Source: Haloferax sp. Q22
GTDB lineage: Archaea; Halobacteriota; Halobacteria; Halobacteriales; Haloferacaceae
Reading direction: 5' to 3'
NCBI RefSeq assembly: GCF_001482285.1
Contig: NZ_LOEP01000009.1
Coordinates: forward strand, 80,699-144,698
Length of the DNA: 64,000 nt
The position numbers and the translations under genes are program-made. Positions 40,869 through 50,077 of the stretch are shown here, one piece after another. The notes below the pieces were generated by a model. It was not told the DNA's origin. It did not search any database and saw only the letters and a list, made by a program, of their open reading frames with translations. The number at the start of each line of letters is the position of its first letter. Position 1 is the first letter of the stretch.

Positions 40869-40892
40869 GCGGACCGAACCGGTCCGGTCCGC
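40869..40892 (-). promoter_or_regulatory. Hairpin in the cobA leader
   Basis: GCGGACCG-N8-CGGTCCGC, perfect 8-bp stem, lying between the probable TATA box (about 40934) and the cobA start (40830). Position suggests an mRNA leader structure. No cobalamin riboswitch consensus was recognised. Confidence 0.4.
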
Positions 40893-40992
40893 CCTGCGTT
40901 GGTCGGTCGTCGGTCGGTGCTTGTCGCGGCTTGGTATATAGAGGTTCGCCGCCCCGTCGCCCGCGCTCTCACGCTCCGCGCTCTCGCCGCGG

Positions 40993-42321
40993 TCAGTCCG
41001 TCAGCCGCGAGACGAAGCGGTCGAACGCCCCGCTTTCGGGGTGGACGTGGGCGTAGGTTCCGAGAGTCCGGTACTCGGTGAGTCCTTCGCGGCCGTTGAT
41101 GCCGGTCCCACGCTCCACGTTGAAGGCGAACCGGGCGTCGGTCGCCGGGTCCGCCGACGAGTAGTGGAACTCGTGGCCGCGGAGCGTCTCGCCCGCGTCG
41201 GCGGTCAGCGTCCCGTCGGTCGCGCGGAGTTCCACGTGGTCGAGCGCCTGATAGCGCTCCCGCATCGTCACGTCGGCGGGGAGGATACCGGCCATCTCGT
41301 GGGTGTCGCCGTCAGTCGTCGTCAGCGACTCGGTGAGCGCCATGAGGCCGCCGCACTCGCCGAACACCGGGAGGCCGTCGGCGGCGCGGTCGGAAAGCGC
41401 CGGGAGCGTCGGCGACGACGCGAGGTCCGCGGCGAACCGCTCGGGGTAGCCGCCGGGGAGGTAGACGCCGTCGCAGTCGGGGAGGTCGTCGCCGGCGACC
41501 GGCGAGAAGTACGAGACGGTGCCGAGCGATTCCAGTCTGTCGAGGGTCGAGGGGTAGACGAAACAGAACGCCTCGTCGCGGGCGACGGCGACCGTCGGAC
41601 CGTCCGAACTCGTGGGTTGAACTGGCTCGGCTCGAATGCCCGCTTCGAACTCCTCGGTGTTCCACTCCGGTTCCCGCGCCACTTCCGCGAGCGCGTCGGC
41701 GCGAATGCCCTCGGCCGCGGCGTCGAGCGCCTCGTCGGATAGCGGGGCCTCGTCGCCGAGGTGGAGCCCGAGGTGGCGCTCCGGGATTTCGAGGTCGTCG
41801 CTCGGCGGGATTCGACCGAGGTACGGCAGTTCCTCGGGGAGCGCATCGCGGATGCCCTCGGCGTGGCGGCCGCCGTGAGCGCGGGAGGCGATGACGCCGG
41901 CCACGTCGGCGTCGATGCCCATCCGGTCCGCGTAGGTCCGGAAGCCGTAGGCTGTCGCCGCGACGCTTTGCATCCCGGCTCTCGCGTCCGCGACGAGGAC
42001 GACGGGGAGGTCGAGGAGGGCGGCGACGCGGGCCGTCGAGGTGTCGCCGTCGTAGAGGCCCATCATGCCCTCGACGACGCAGATGTCGCCCTCACCACGG
42101 GCGTAGGTCCGGCGCATGCCGTCCTCGCCTTCGAGCCACGGGTCGAGCGTCCGCGACGGCTTCCCGACGACTGCGGCGTGGTGCGAGGGGTCGATGAAGT
42201 CGGGGCCGGCCTTGGCCGGTTGGACCGCGTACCCCTCGCGTTCGAGCGCGCGGCACACCGCGAGCGTCGTGACCGTCTTCCCGACGCCGGAGGCCGTGCC
42301 GGCGACGACGATGCCTCTCAT
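40993..42321 (-). CDS. cbiA: Cobyrinate a,c-diamide synthase (CbiA/CobB)
   Basis: 442 residues. N-terminal ATP-binding domain with P-loop GTASGVGKTVTTLAVC (residues 8-23); C-terminal class I glutamine amidotransferase domain with DGVYLPGGYPERFA and the nucleophilic cysteine in VFGECGGLMAL. It amidates the a and c side chains of cobyrinate using glutamine and ATP. The ATG overlaps the stop of a 26-codon open frame (ATGA), suggesting translational coupling. cobA follows 162 bases downstream with its own promoter-like sequence. Confidence 0.93.
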   Translation of the reverse strand: MRGIVVAGTASGVGKTVTTLAVCRALEREGYAVQPAKAGPDFIDPSHHAAVVGKPSRTLDPWLEGEDGMRRTYARGEGDICVVEGMMGLYDGDTSTARVAALLDLPVVLVADARAGMQSVAATAYGFRTYADRMGIDADVAGVIASRAHGGRHAEGIRDALPEELPYLGRIPPSDDLEIPERHLGLHLGDEAPLSDEALDAAAEGIRADALAEVAREPEWNTEEFEAGIRAEPVQPTSSDGPTVAVARDEAFCFVYPSTLDRLESLGTVSYFSPVAGDDLPDCDGVYLPGGYPERFAADLASSPTLPALSDRAADGLPVFGECGGLMALTESLTTTDGDTHEMAGILPADVTMRERYQALDHVELRATDGTLTADAGETLRGHEFHYSSADPATDARFAFNVERGTGINGREGLTEYRTLGTYAHVHPESGAFDRFVSRLTD

Positions 42322-42398
42322 CTGGTCACCGCGGTCCGCGTCGTGGACGGCGCTTCCGGCGGGTCGCTCGCGAGTCGAGACGGGCGTTCGGCAGTCAT
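42318..42398 (-). CDS. Possible 26-residue leader peptide of cbiA
   Basis: An open frame of 26 codons from ATG 42398 whose TGA overlaps the cbiA ATG (ATGA at 42318-42321). The AT-rich CAATACAACTTTGAC (about 42422-42436, minus strand) sits at TATA distance from 42398, so a leaderless mRNA would begin at this ATG rather than at cbiA. The predicted peptide is rich in Thr, Arg, Pro and Ser with no known motif. It may only serve to deliver ribosomes to cbiA. Confidence 0.35.
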   Translation of the reverse strand: MTAERPSRLASDPPEAPSTTRTAVTR

Positions 42399-42486
42399 GT
42401 CTACAAGTGCATCTTCAGTAGTCAAAGTTGTATTGGGTTCGGCCGGCGTCGGCGGGGGCAGCGTAGGTCGGCGACTCGCGTTCGGC

Positions 42487-43500
42487 TCAGTCCCAGAGGT
42501 CGTACATGTCGTCTTCAACGCCGTCGGCGTAGTGCGTCCCGTCGTAGACGACGCCCGCGTCCGAACCAACGTCGGTGTCTCCGGCCGCGTTTGCACCCGG
42601 GCCGTCTCCAGTCGCTTCGACGGTTCCGACGACCGTCGCCTCGATTCCCTCGTCGTCGAGCGCGGCGAGAACCTCGTCGGCCTCGTCGCCGGGGACCGCC
42701 GCGAGGAGCGCCCCGGAGCCGAGAATCCGCATCGGGTCGACGCCCATCGCGTCACAGAGCGCCCGCGTCTCGGGGTGGACGGGCACGTCGTCGGCGTCGA
42801 CCTCGATTCGGACGCCGGAGGCACAGGCGAGTTCGACCAGTCCGTTGAGGACGCCGCCCTCGGTCGGGTCGTGCATCGCGGTTGCGGCGGCGGCGAGCAC
42901 CGCGGACTCGGGGAGGACGCTGATGTCGTCGAAGAAACCCGCGGCGCGGTCGACCGTCTCGGCGTCGACGCCGGCGGCATCGAGGTCGGCGCGGAAGTCG
43001 GTGGCGAGGACGGCGGTGCCCTCGACGCCGGCACCCTTGGTGAGAATCACCGCGTCGCCGGGTTCCGCGCCGCCGGTCGGGACGTACCGGTCGGTCGGAC
43101 CCATACAGGTGAGCGACAGGAGCGGCCGGGAGAGACCGGCGACCGTCTCGGTGTGGCCGCCGACGATACTGATGCCGAGTCTGTTGGCCTCCGCGTCGAG
43201 TTGGGCGGTGATGTCGTCGAGCAGGTCCACGTCGGGTTCGGGGAGGAGGACGGTGCTCACGAGCCACTCGGGCACGCCCCCGCAGGCGGCCACGTCGTTG
43301 CTGGCGATAGCGACGCCGAGGGTGCCGATGCGCTCGGCGGCGAGCGAGATGGGGTCGGTGCTGACGACCATCGTCCCCTCGCCGGTGGCGACGGCGGCGG
43401 CGTCCTCGCCGTAGCCGGCCCCGACGAGCAGGTCGTCGTTGGGGGCCCCCGTCCGCGAGAAGACGTAGCGGTCGAGGTCCGCAGGTGAGAGTTTGCCCAT
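42487..43500 (-). CDS. AIR synthase-related protein (HypE/PurM/ThiL fold)
   Basis: 337 residues. PurM-type fold: LLVGAGYGEDAAAVATGEG, STDPISLAAERIGTLGVAIASNDVAACGG (given by ends), GGHTETVAGLSRPLLSLT, and a C-terminal domain with MHDPTEGGVLNGLVELA and MRILGSGALLAAVP. HypE-like proteins bind ATP and dehydrate carbamoyl groups, but no hydrogenase genes are near and the HypE cysteine tail (PRIC) is absent; the C-terminus ends in an acidic tail instead. True substrate unknown. It is divergent from the aminotransferase gene. Confidence 0.85.
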   Translation of the reverse strand: MGKLSPADLDRYVFSRTGAPNDDLLVGAGYGEDAAAVATGEGTMVVSTDPISLAAERIGTLGVAIASNDVAACGGVPEWLVSTVLLPEPDVDLLDDITAQLDAEANRLGISIVGGHTETVAGLSRPLLSLTCMGPTDRYVPTGGAEPGDAVILTKGAGVEGTAVLATDFRADLDAAGVDAETVDRAAGFFDDISVLPESAVLAAAATAMHDPTEGGVLNGLVELACASGVRIEVDADDVPVHPETRALCDAMGVDPMRILGSGALLAAVPGDEADEVLAALDDEGIEATVVGTVEATGDGPGANAAGDTDVGSDAGVVYDGTHYADGVEDDMYDLWD

Positions 43501-43701
43501 ACACGTGGGTGACGGCGAGGGCGCTTTTGTGCCTTCCCGTCCGCTGCCAGCCGGACGGTCGTGCCCGCCGGCCGCATCTGCCGGCTACGTCCGCCGACTG
43601 CTGGCCACGTCCGCTGACCGCCGCCCCCGACGAGCAGGCCGTGGGCGGACACCCACCGCGGATGCCGTACTGCTAAGACGCTCTGTTCGTAACGGGAATC
43701 C

Positions 43702-44748
43702 ATGCTGATGACACCCGGCCCCACGGCCGTTCCGCCGCGGGTCCGCGACCGGCTGAGCGAGCCGATGCCGAACCCCGACATCGAGCAGTCCTTCTTCGAC
43801 ACCTACGACGGCGTCTGCGACAAACTCGGGCGCGTCTACGACACCGACGACGACGTGGTCGTCATGGGCGGCGAGGGTATCCTCGGTCTCGAAGCCGCCA
43901 TCGCCTCCACGGTCACCCCCGGCGACGGCGTGCTCTGCGTCTCGAACGGACTCTACGGCGACGGCTTCGCGGACTTCGTCGAGAGTTACGGTGGTGAGCC
44001 GACCGTCGTCGGCGCCGACTACACCGACCCGCTCGACCTCGCTGGCGTCGAAGCGGCGCTCGACGAGAGCGAGTTCGAGGTTGCCACGATGGTTCACTGC
44101 GAGACGCCGACGGGCACGCTCAACGACATCGAGCCGGTGCTCGAACTGCTCTCCGACCACGGTGTGCTGACCATCGTCGACGCCGTCTCATCGCTCGGCG
44201 GGACGCCCGTCCCGAGCGAACACATCGACATCAACCTCGGCGCGTCCCAGAAGGCGTTTAGCTCGCCGCCGGGGCTGACGACGGCCGCCGTCAGCGACCG
44301 CGCGTGGGAGGTCATCGAGGAGCGCGATCCCGACTCCCTCTACACGAACCTCTTGCCGTGGCGCGACACGAGCGAGGGCTTCCCGTACACCCACCTCGGC
44401 GCGAACGTCGCCGCCCTCGACGAGTCGCTGTCGATGCTCCTCGAGGAGGGCCTCGATTCCGTCTACGAGCGCCACGAGGAGGCCGCCGCGTACTGCCGCG
44501 AGTGCGGGACCGACCTCGGACTCGATATCTATCCCGACGCCGACCGGAGCGCCCCGACGGTGACGGCGTTCCACCTCCCCGGCGAGGCGAAACGTGTCCA
44601 ATCGGAACTCGAAGCCGAACACGACATCGTCCTCGCGACCGGTCTCGCCGACCTCGAAGACGACATCCTCCGGGTCGGCCACATGGGTTACAACGCCGAC
44701 ATGGAGAAGGTCGACCGCGTGATGGACGCGCTCTCGTCCGTCGTCTGA
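43702..44748 (+). CDS. Class V aminotransferase (alanine-glyoxylate/serine-pyruvate type)
   Basis: 348 residues, a little shorter than the usual 370-390. MTPGPTAVPPRVRDRL at the start, VDAVSSLGGTPV with the PLP-ring aspartate, and the Schiff-base lysine in GASQKAFSSPPGL. It exchanges an amino group between small amino acids and 2-oxoacids such as glyoxylate or pyruvate. A short AT-rich CTGCTAAGAC lies about 25-30 bases before the ATG. Confidence 0.92.
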   Translation: MLMTPGPTAVPPRVRDRLSEPMPNPDIEQSFFDTYDGVCDKLGRVYDTDDDVVVMGGEGILGLEAAIASTVTPGDGVLCVSNGLYGDGFADFVESYGGEPTVVGADYTDPLDLAGVEAALDESEFEVATMVHCETPTGTLNDIEPVLELLSDHGVLTIVDAVSSLGGTPVPSEHIDINLGASQKAFSSPPGLTTAAVSDRAWEVIEERDPDSLYTNLLPWRDTSEGFPYTHLGANVAALDESLSMLLEEGLDSVYERHEEAAAYCRECGTDLGLDIYPDADRSAPTVTAFHLPGEAKRVQSELEAEHDIVLATGLADLEDDILRVGHMGYNADMEKVDRVMDALSSVV

Positions 44749-44808
44749 GGACGCGGACCGGTCGCTGCTGGCTGTCAACGCTTTTACCCGAAGCCGACGA
44801 CAGTCTCC

Positions 44809-45393
44809 GTGAGAACAATCGTGACCGAGACAAGCGATTCGAGGGCGTGGCCGGAACCGGACGACGGAATCAGATACGCAATCGTCGTCGTGTTTCTGGC
44901 AGGGCTCCGCCGCCGCAACCCCGCGGCGATGGTGAACGCCACGTTCGGGCTCGCGGGCACGTACCTCCCCGACGCCGTCGAGCGACTGGTCGGCGTCGAG
45001 TTCCGCCCGTGGCAGCGTCTTTACGTCGAATCGGCGATGCTGACTCACTCGGTCGGGATGCTCGGCCCCTACGACGACGTGTGGTGGTGGGACCACCTCA
45101 CTCACGCCCACTCGGCGACGATTCTCGGCGGGGTCGTCCACGTCCTCTCGCGCCGTCGCGGCCGCGACCCCTCGACGCGCGTCCTCGCGGCCGTGGTTTG
45201 CGCCGGCGTGCTCTGGGAACTCGCGGAGTACGCCATCCACCGCGGGGCCGACGCGCTCGGCATCGACCCCGTGCTCGTCTCCTACGGCCGGGTCGACACC
45301 GCGCTCGACCTCGTCTTCAACCTCGTCGGCGCGGCGCTCGTCGTCCTGTTCGGCGACCGCGCACTGACGAACCTCGTTCCCGAGGACGTGTGA
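44809..45393 (+). CDS. Small multi-pass membrane protein, YjdF/DUF2238-like
   Basis: 194 residues from GTG 44809 (CTTTTACCC lies 28 bases upstream; a second GTG at 44821 is possible). Helices with conserved polar groups: YDDVWWWDHLTHAHSATILGG, AGVLWELAEYAIHRG and DTALDLVFNLVGAALVVLF, the WDxxTH / WExxE / D..D pattern of the DUF2238 membrane family. Function of that family is unknown. Confidence 0.7.
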   Translation: MRTIVTETSDSRAWPEPDDGIRYAIVVVFLAGLRRRNPAAMVNATFGLAGTYLPDAVERLVGVEFRPWQRLYVESAMLTHSVGMLGPYDDVWWWDHLTHAHSATILGGVVHVLSRRRGRDPSTRVLAAVVCAGVLWELAEYAIHRGADALGIDPVLVSYGRVDTALDLVFNLVGAALVVLFGDRALTNLVPEDV

Positions 45394-45480
45394 ACTGGCC
45401 GGTCCGCGTGGAGCGTGCGGTCCGGTCGGAGCGCGCCGAGCACCGGAACAGTGATGTGATTTCGTCGGAGTTACAGCGTC

Positions 45481-45942
45481 GTGAATCGGCGGTCGCTACT
45501 TGCAACGCTCGGGCTCGGTTCGGTCGCCGCGCTGAGCGGCTGTCTCAACGTCGAAGGGGTCAACGGGGGCGTGCTCACGGTGATGCACATCTCGTCACCG
45601 GAAGCCGCGGAGGTCGTTCCCGCCTCGGACGAACGACTCGACGGAGCGGAGTTGATACAGCTAGCGCTTGACCGGGTGACCCGACGAGAACCCTACAGTC
45701 TGATGGACTTCCGACTGGACAGAGACGAGTACGCGGCTGTCGCGGCCGCGCTGGAGGACCTCCCGTACTACGACCGCATGGAGCACGATGCGTCGATTCC
45801 GTCGGGGTACTACGTGAGCCACGACGATCTCGTCTATCGACTCGCGTACAAGCCCCGCTGTTCTGACACTCCGTTCGTCTCTGCTGACGACTCTCGGAAT
45901 CGGTGTTGGACGTCGGTTCCCGAGGACACGACCACGTTGTAG
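45481..45942 (+). CDS. Hypothetical Tat-exported lipoprotein
   Basis: 153 residues from GTG 45481. NRRSLLATLGLGSVAALSGC is a twin-arginine lipoprotein signal with cysteine 21 as lipid anchor. The mature part is 130 residues, acidic, with DRVTRREPYSLMDFRL and VYRLAYKPRCSDTPF; no family recognised. Confidence 0.7.
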   Translation: MNRRSLLATLGLGSVAALSGCLNVEGVNGGVLTVMHISSPEAAEVVPASDERLDGAELIQLALDRVTRREPYSLMDFRLDRDEYAAVAAALEDLPYYDRMEHDASIPSGYYVSHDDLVYRLAYKPRCSDTPFVSADDSRNRCWTSVPEDTTTL

Positions 45943-46069
45943 CGACGCTCCCGTTGCCTCCGTCCACTCGTTCTCTGCTACGGGACGGTGTCGCTCGGTT
46001 CTCGCCGGCTGAGACGGCAGATGCTTCGATATTGCAAATAATTATTCCGTCTCGCGCCACGAGTAGCGT

Positions 46070-47743
46070 ATGTCAGCAGGCAGTTTTCGAGTCGCCGTTC
46101 TCGGGGGAGGGGTCGGCGGGCTGAGCGCGGCGCACGAACTCGGGGAACGCGGCTTCGACGTGACCGTGTACGAGGCCAAATCGCGACTGGGCGGGAAAGC
46201 ACGGAGCTTTTCGATCCCCTCTGGTGACGACGGCCATTTACTGCCGGCAGAACACGGATTTCGGTTCTTTCCGGGGTTTTATCGGAATCTCCGCGACACG
46301 CTCGGCCGAATCCCGCGGCCGTCCGGGGACACGGTCGCGGACAACCTCGTCGAGACGGACGAAACGCTCATCGCGACGACGACGGGCGAAGAGATGCGCT
46401 CCGAGACGCGGACGCCGAACACGATTGCGGAGTGGGTTGCCGCGCTCAAACCGACAATCGGTGGCGGTGAAATCACCCCCGCCGAGACGAACTACTTCCT
46501 CCGGCGTCTGCTGGTGTTGCTGACGAGTTGTCGGGCGCGCCGCGAACGGGAACTCGACCGCGTGTCGTGGTGGGAGTTCGTCGACGCGGAGGCGCAGTCG
46601 CCGGCCTACCGCAAGCACCTCGCCGAGAGCACGCAGGCGCTCGTCGCGTTAAAACCCCAGCGCGGGAGCGCCCGCACTATCGGACAGATATACGCGCAGT
46701 TGATGCTCGATCAGATTGACCCCGGCCGACCGACCGAGGCGGTACTCAACGGCCCGACGAGCGAGGTCTGGATTTCGCCGTGGGAGTCCTACCTGGAATC
46801 GCTGGGCGTGTCTATCCGCACGGAGTCGCCGGTTGCGAAACTCGACTCCGACGGCCGTCGCGTTACCGGCGTCGAACTCGCCGGCGGGGAACGAGTGACT
46901 GCGGACTACTACGTGGCGGCGCTTCCGGTCGAGGTAATGGCCTCGTTGGTGACGCCGGAACTCCGGTTGGCGGCCCCGTCGCTCGGGTCCATCGGGCGAC
47001 TCGACACCGCTTGGATGAACGGAATTCAGTTTTATCTCACCGAGGACCTGCCGCTCGCGCGCGGCCATCAAGCGTACACCGACTCCCCGTGGGCGCTGAC
47101 GGCGATTTCGCAGCGTCAGTTCTGGGACGACGGCCCGTTCGACATCGAGACGTGCGCCGACGGCGAGATTCAGGGGGTCCTCTCCGCGATTATCTCGGAC
47201 TGGGAGACTCCGGGAGCGGTGTACGACAAGCCGGCCCGCGAGTGTAGCCGCGAGGAGATCAAAACCGAGGTCTGGCACCAACTGACGGCTCACCTCAACC
47301 GGGATGCGGAGCGGCTCTCGACCGAGTACCTGTACGACTGGGTACTCGACCCCGCAATCGTCGACACCGGCGACGGCATGGAGAACCACGAACCGCTGTT
47401 GATTAACACGGTCGGCTCGCTCCGACACCGGCCCCCTGCGGTGACCGACGCGCCGAACCTCGTGTTGGCGGCCGACTACGTCCGCACGGACACTGACTTG
47501 GCGACCATGGAGAGCGCGAACGAGGCAGCCCGCCGAGCCGTCGGCGGTATCGTCGAGCGAACGGGGGCCGGAGCGCCGCCGCCGGCTGTCTGGGGGCTAT
47601 CTGAGCCACAACTGTTCGACCCGCCGAAGCGGCAGGACGAGATCGCGTTTCGGCTGGGACTCCCACACCCCGGCGAGGCCGAGCGCGGACTGCGGTCGAC
47701 CTTCCGGGGACTGCGAACGAGCGGCTGGGGACTGGATGACTGA
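46070..47743 (+). CDS. FAD-dependent amine oxidase-family protein (hydroxysqualene dehydroxylase-like)
   Basis: 557 residues. FAD-binding VAVLGGGVGGLSAAHEL (8-24), acidic EAKSRLGGKARSF, and a C-terminal FAD motif NLVLAADYVRTDTDLATMESANEAARRA (by ends). An EHGFRFFPGFYRNL stretch resembles HpnE-type hydroxysqualene dehydroxylases and phytoene-desaturase relatives. A role in isoprenoid or carotenoid metabolism is plausible, but no squalene or carotenoid gene is adjacent. TATA-like AAATAATTATT at -23 to -34 supports the start. Confidence 0.85.
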   Translation: MSAGSFRVAVLGGGVGGLSAAHELGERGFDVTVYEAKSRLGGKARSFSIPSGDDGHLLPAEHGFRFFPGFYRNLRDTLGRIPRPSGDTVADNLVETDETLIATTTGEEMRSETRTPNTIAEWVAALKPTIGGGEITPAETNYFLRRLLVLLTSCRARRERELDRVSWWEFVDAEAQSPAYRKHLAESTQALVALKPQRGSARTIGQIYAQLMLDQIDPGRPTEAVLNGPTSEVWISPWESYLESLGVSIRTESPVAKLDSDGRRVTGVELAGGERVTADYYVAALPVEVMASLVTPELRLAAPSLGSIGRLDTAWMNGIQFYLTEDLPLARGHQAYTDSPWALTAISQRQFWDDGPFDIETCADGEIQGVLSAIISDWETPGAVYDKPARECSREEIKTEVWHQLTAHLNRDAERLSTEYLYDWVLDPAIVDTGDGMENHEPLLINTVGSLRHRPPAVTDAPNLVLAADYVRTDTDLATMESANEAARRAVGGIVERTGAGAPPPAVWGLSEPQLFDPPKRQDEIAFRLGLPHPGEAERGLRSTFRGLRTSGWGLDD

Positions 47744-47818
47744 CCGTTGGCCACGGCGCTGGGTTCCCACTAAAACTCCGGAAAGGACCAGACGATTGCC
47801 GCGCCCCCGGAGGCGTCC

Positions 47819-48721
47819 GTGACGGTGTCGTCCGCGACCGAGCGGATTCGAGACGCCGTGTATGACTCGCTGACGGCCGAGTTCGCGACGGCTCGCGACG
47901 ACCGCCCGGCGGTGGTGCCGGTCACACCCTTTTTCGACCGCGAACGGGAGGTCGTCGTCGTAACGGCCGCGCCGGCGTTCGCGGGGAAAGCCGAGCAAGC
48001 GGCGGCCAATCCGCGGGTGTCGCTCCTGCTCCGCGAAGGTGGGGGTCGATTGCACGTGACCGGGCGGGCGACTGTTCGAGACGCAGACTTGGAAGCGAAC
48101 ACCGCCGTCGTCGAGCGGCTCATCCGCGACGAACCGCCGTCACCGAAACGGCGGGCGATGGTCGAGGCTGCCGACTTCCTCGGGACGCGGCTCGGACTGT
48201 TGCTTCTGGACTGGTACGGGCTCCGAATCCTCATCGAGATTCGACCGACTGCAATCGACGAGCGGCCGACCGATGGCACGACGACGGTCCCGACGTGGAA
48301 CGCGGCCGGCATCGACAGCGGAGAGGCGGAAACCTACGACCAGATGGTCGCGACCGTCACCGACGACGCGGGGTATCCCCGTAGCTGGCCGGTTTCGTCT
48401 GCGACCGTCCGCGACGGTCGGCTCCGGTTGACGCCGCCGGACGACGTGACGCCGGCTGACGGCCAACCTGCGTGCGTCCTCGTCCACTGGCACGACGCGG
48501 ACCTCGCGAACCTCGAACAGCGACTCATCCGCGGCCGGTGTCGGAGGGACGCGCGCGGACTGGTGTTCGACCCCGCCAGTTCGTTCCACCTGCGGAACCG
48601 AACGGTACGGGACCGTCTTCGGTTCATCGTCGACGGCAAACGTCGGACGCGGACCTACTTCGCTGACCGTGGACAGACGTATCGACCGATTCCTCGTCTT
48701 CGAACGCTCCTCGAGTGGTGA
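47819..48721 (+). CDS. Pyridoxamine 5'-phosphate oxidase-like flavin-binding split-barrel protein
   Basis: 300 residues from GTG 47819. The N-terminal 150 residues fit the FMN-binding split barrel (VVPVTPFFDREREVVVVTAAPAFAGKAEQAAANPRVSLLL by ends, then HVTGRATV). A second, similar barrel-like half follows (VATVTDDAGYPRSWPV ... QPACVLVHWHD). Such proteins bind FMN, F420 or heme and reduce small molecules; specific role unknown. It lies 75 bases after the FAD enzyme on the same strand. Confidence 0.8.
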   Translation: MTVSSATERIRDAVYDSLTAEFATARDDRPAVVPVTPFFDREREVVVVTAAPAFAGKAEQAAANPRVSLLLREGGGRLHVTGRATVRDADLEANTAVVERLIRDEPPSPKRRAMVEAADFLGTRLGLLLLDWYGLRILIEIRPTAIDERPTDGTTTVPTWNAAGIDSGEAETYDQMVATVTDDAGYPRSWPVSSATVRDGRLRLTPPDDVTPADGQPACVLVHWHDADLANLEQRLIRGRCRRDARGLVFDPASSFHLRNRTVRDRLRFIVDGKRRTRTYFADRGQTYRPIPRLRTLLEW

Positions 48722-48749
48722 AAACCAGTACGGCCGCCGAACAGACGCT

Positions 48750-49832
48750 CTACGCGCTCTGGGAGTGTCCCGCGGACTCGTTTCCGCCCTCTCGGGCCGG
48801 GCGCTCGTCCATGTTGCGGGTCCGGACCGCCGTCCTGAGCCCGACCTCGGCGACGTTGCCGGCGTGCTCGGCCGTCCGTTCGAGCGCGTGGAGCGCGTGC
48901 GCGAACCGGTAGTCGGCGTCGGCGTCCACATCTTCGAACAGCCGTTGCTCCACGTCCGCGAGGTCCTCGCACACTCGGTCGCGCGCCGCCAGTGCCTCCC
49001 GCGCCGCGTCGGGGTTGTCGCCTTCGAGCGCGACCTGCACCGCGGCTTCGAGCGCCTCCGGAATCAGCTCGGCGAGTTCGGACACCTCGTCGGCGACCGC
49101 CGGCGGGAAGGGGTCGGAGACCGCCGACGCGACGGCGGCGATTCGCTCGGCCTGGTCGGCGACGCGCTCTAACTCGCGGGCCGCGGTGTGGAGGCGGAAC
49201 AGTTCCGGGCGCGTTTCGCCGAGGGCGTCCACCTCGTCGAGGCGGTCGAGCCCGCGGGTGAAGTGCCGGTCGACCATAGCGAACAGGCGGTCGGCGCGGT
49301 TGTCCCGTTCCGCGAAGCCGTCGAGGGGGGCGGCACCGGTGAGCGCGGCGGTCGCGTCGCGGTGCATCGAGACGGCGACGAACTGGAGCTGTCGGACCGA
49401 CTGGCGGATGGAGACCTCGTTCGCGTCGAGGACGTTCCGAACCGTGACGGCGGTATCCGACTCCTCCGTGATGGTTACGCCGACGAGGTTCCGTGCGACC
49501 CGCCTGACGGCCTGTCGCTGTTCGGCGTCGAACGTCCCGTCGGCCTCGATGACGACCTGTTTCGACCCGGCGGCGTAGGCCGCTCGGAGCGTCTGTTCGA
49601 GGGAATCGCCTGTGTCGCCCCCGCCGTCCGGGTCGCTCCCACCGACAGTTACCGTGAACTGCATCGACGAATCGTCCTCGCACTCGGGAGCCTGTACGAC
49701 TAACATCCCGTCGAGGTACGTGTGGAGGTTGACGACGGTTCCGGCGGAGATACCCTCGCCGTCCGCCCACTCTCGGGGGAGAGAGACGGTGAACGTCCCG
49801 TTGCTGACCTGCTGTATCTTGCGTGTCTCCAT
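48750..49832 (-). CDS. phoU: Phosphate uptake regulator PhoU with AbrB-like N-terminus
   Basis: 360 residues from the start METRKIQQVSNGTFTVSLPREW, cited by ends, which is the usual archaeal PhoU opening and forms a SpoVT/AbrB-like DNA-binding swapped hairpin (1-45). Two PhoU helical repeats follow in the C-terminal 220 residues (RADRLFAMVDRHFTRGLDR; ERTAEHAGNVAEVGLRTAV). An ATG at 49865 would add 11 Gln/Thr-rich residues. It closes the pst operon and likely tunes the Pst transporter and phosphate genes. Confidence 0.88.
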   Translation of the reverse strand: METRKIQQVSNGTFTVSLPREWADGEGISAGTVVNLHTYLDGMLVVQAPECEDDSSMQFTVTVGGSDPDGGGDTGDSLEQTLRAAYAAGSKQVVIEADGTFDAEQRQAVRRVARNLVGVTITEESDTAVTVRNVLDANEVSIRQSVRQLQFVAVSMHRDATAALTGAAPLDGFAERDNRADRLFAMVDRHFTRGLDRLDEVDALGETRPELFRLHTAARELERVADQAERIAAVASAVSDPFPPAVADEVSELAELIPEALEAAVQVALEGDNPDAAREALAARDRVCEDLADVEQRLFEDVDADADYRFAHALHALERTAEHAGNVAEVGLRTAVRTRNMDERPAREGGNESAGHSQSA

Positions 49833-50077
49833 TGTGTTGGCTGTCTGAGTTTGTGTTGTCTGCATGCCAGTTCCGCGGTGACGCCGACCCCGCCTCGGCG
49901 GGTGGCTCGACTGGTGAGAAGCGAGCGCCGCCGACCGATGGTCCGGCTTCGACGGCCGCAGATCGTCGAACGTCGTCGTCACGTCGCGTGGTCGAAGTCG
50001 GGACGCCCGCTGCGGGGACAGGCGGGCGGTTCGGCGGTCTGTCCGGGTCGAGACGGCCGGCCTGGGTCCGGCGTCGA

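Noticed and set aside
40841..40940. Cobalamin riboswitch before cobA
   Set aside because: No B12-box-like consensus was recognised; only a single hairpin is visible.
42487..43500. Hydrogenase maturation protein HypE
   Set aside because: The fold fits, but no other hyp or hydrogenase genes are nearby and the C-terminal cysteine tail is missing, so only AIR synthase-related is supported.
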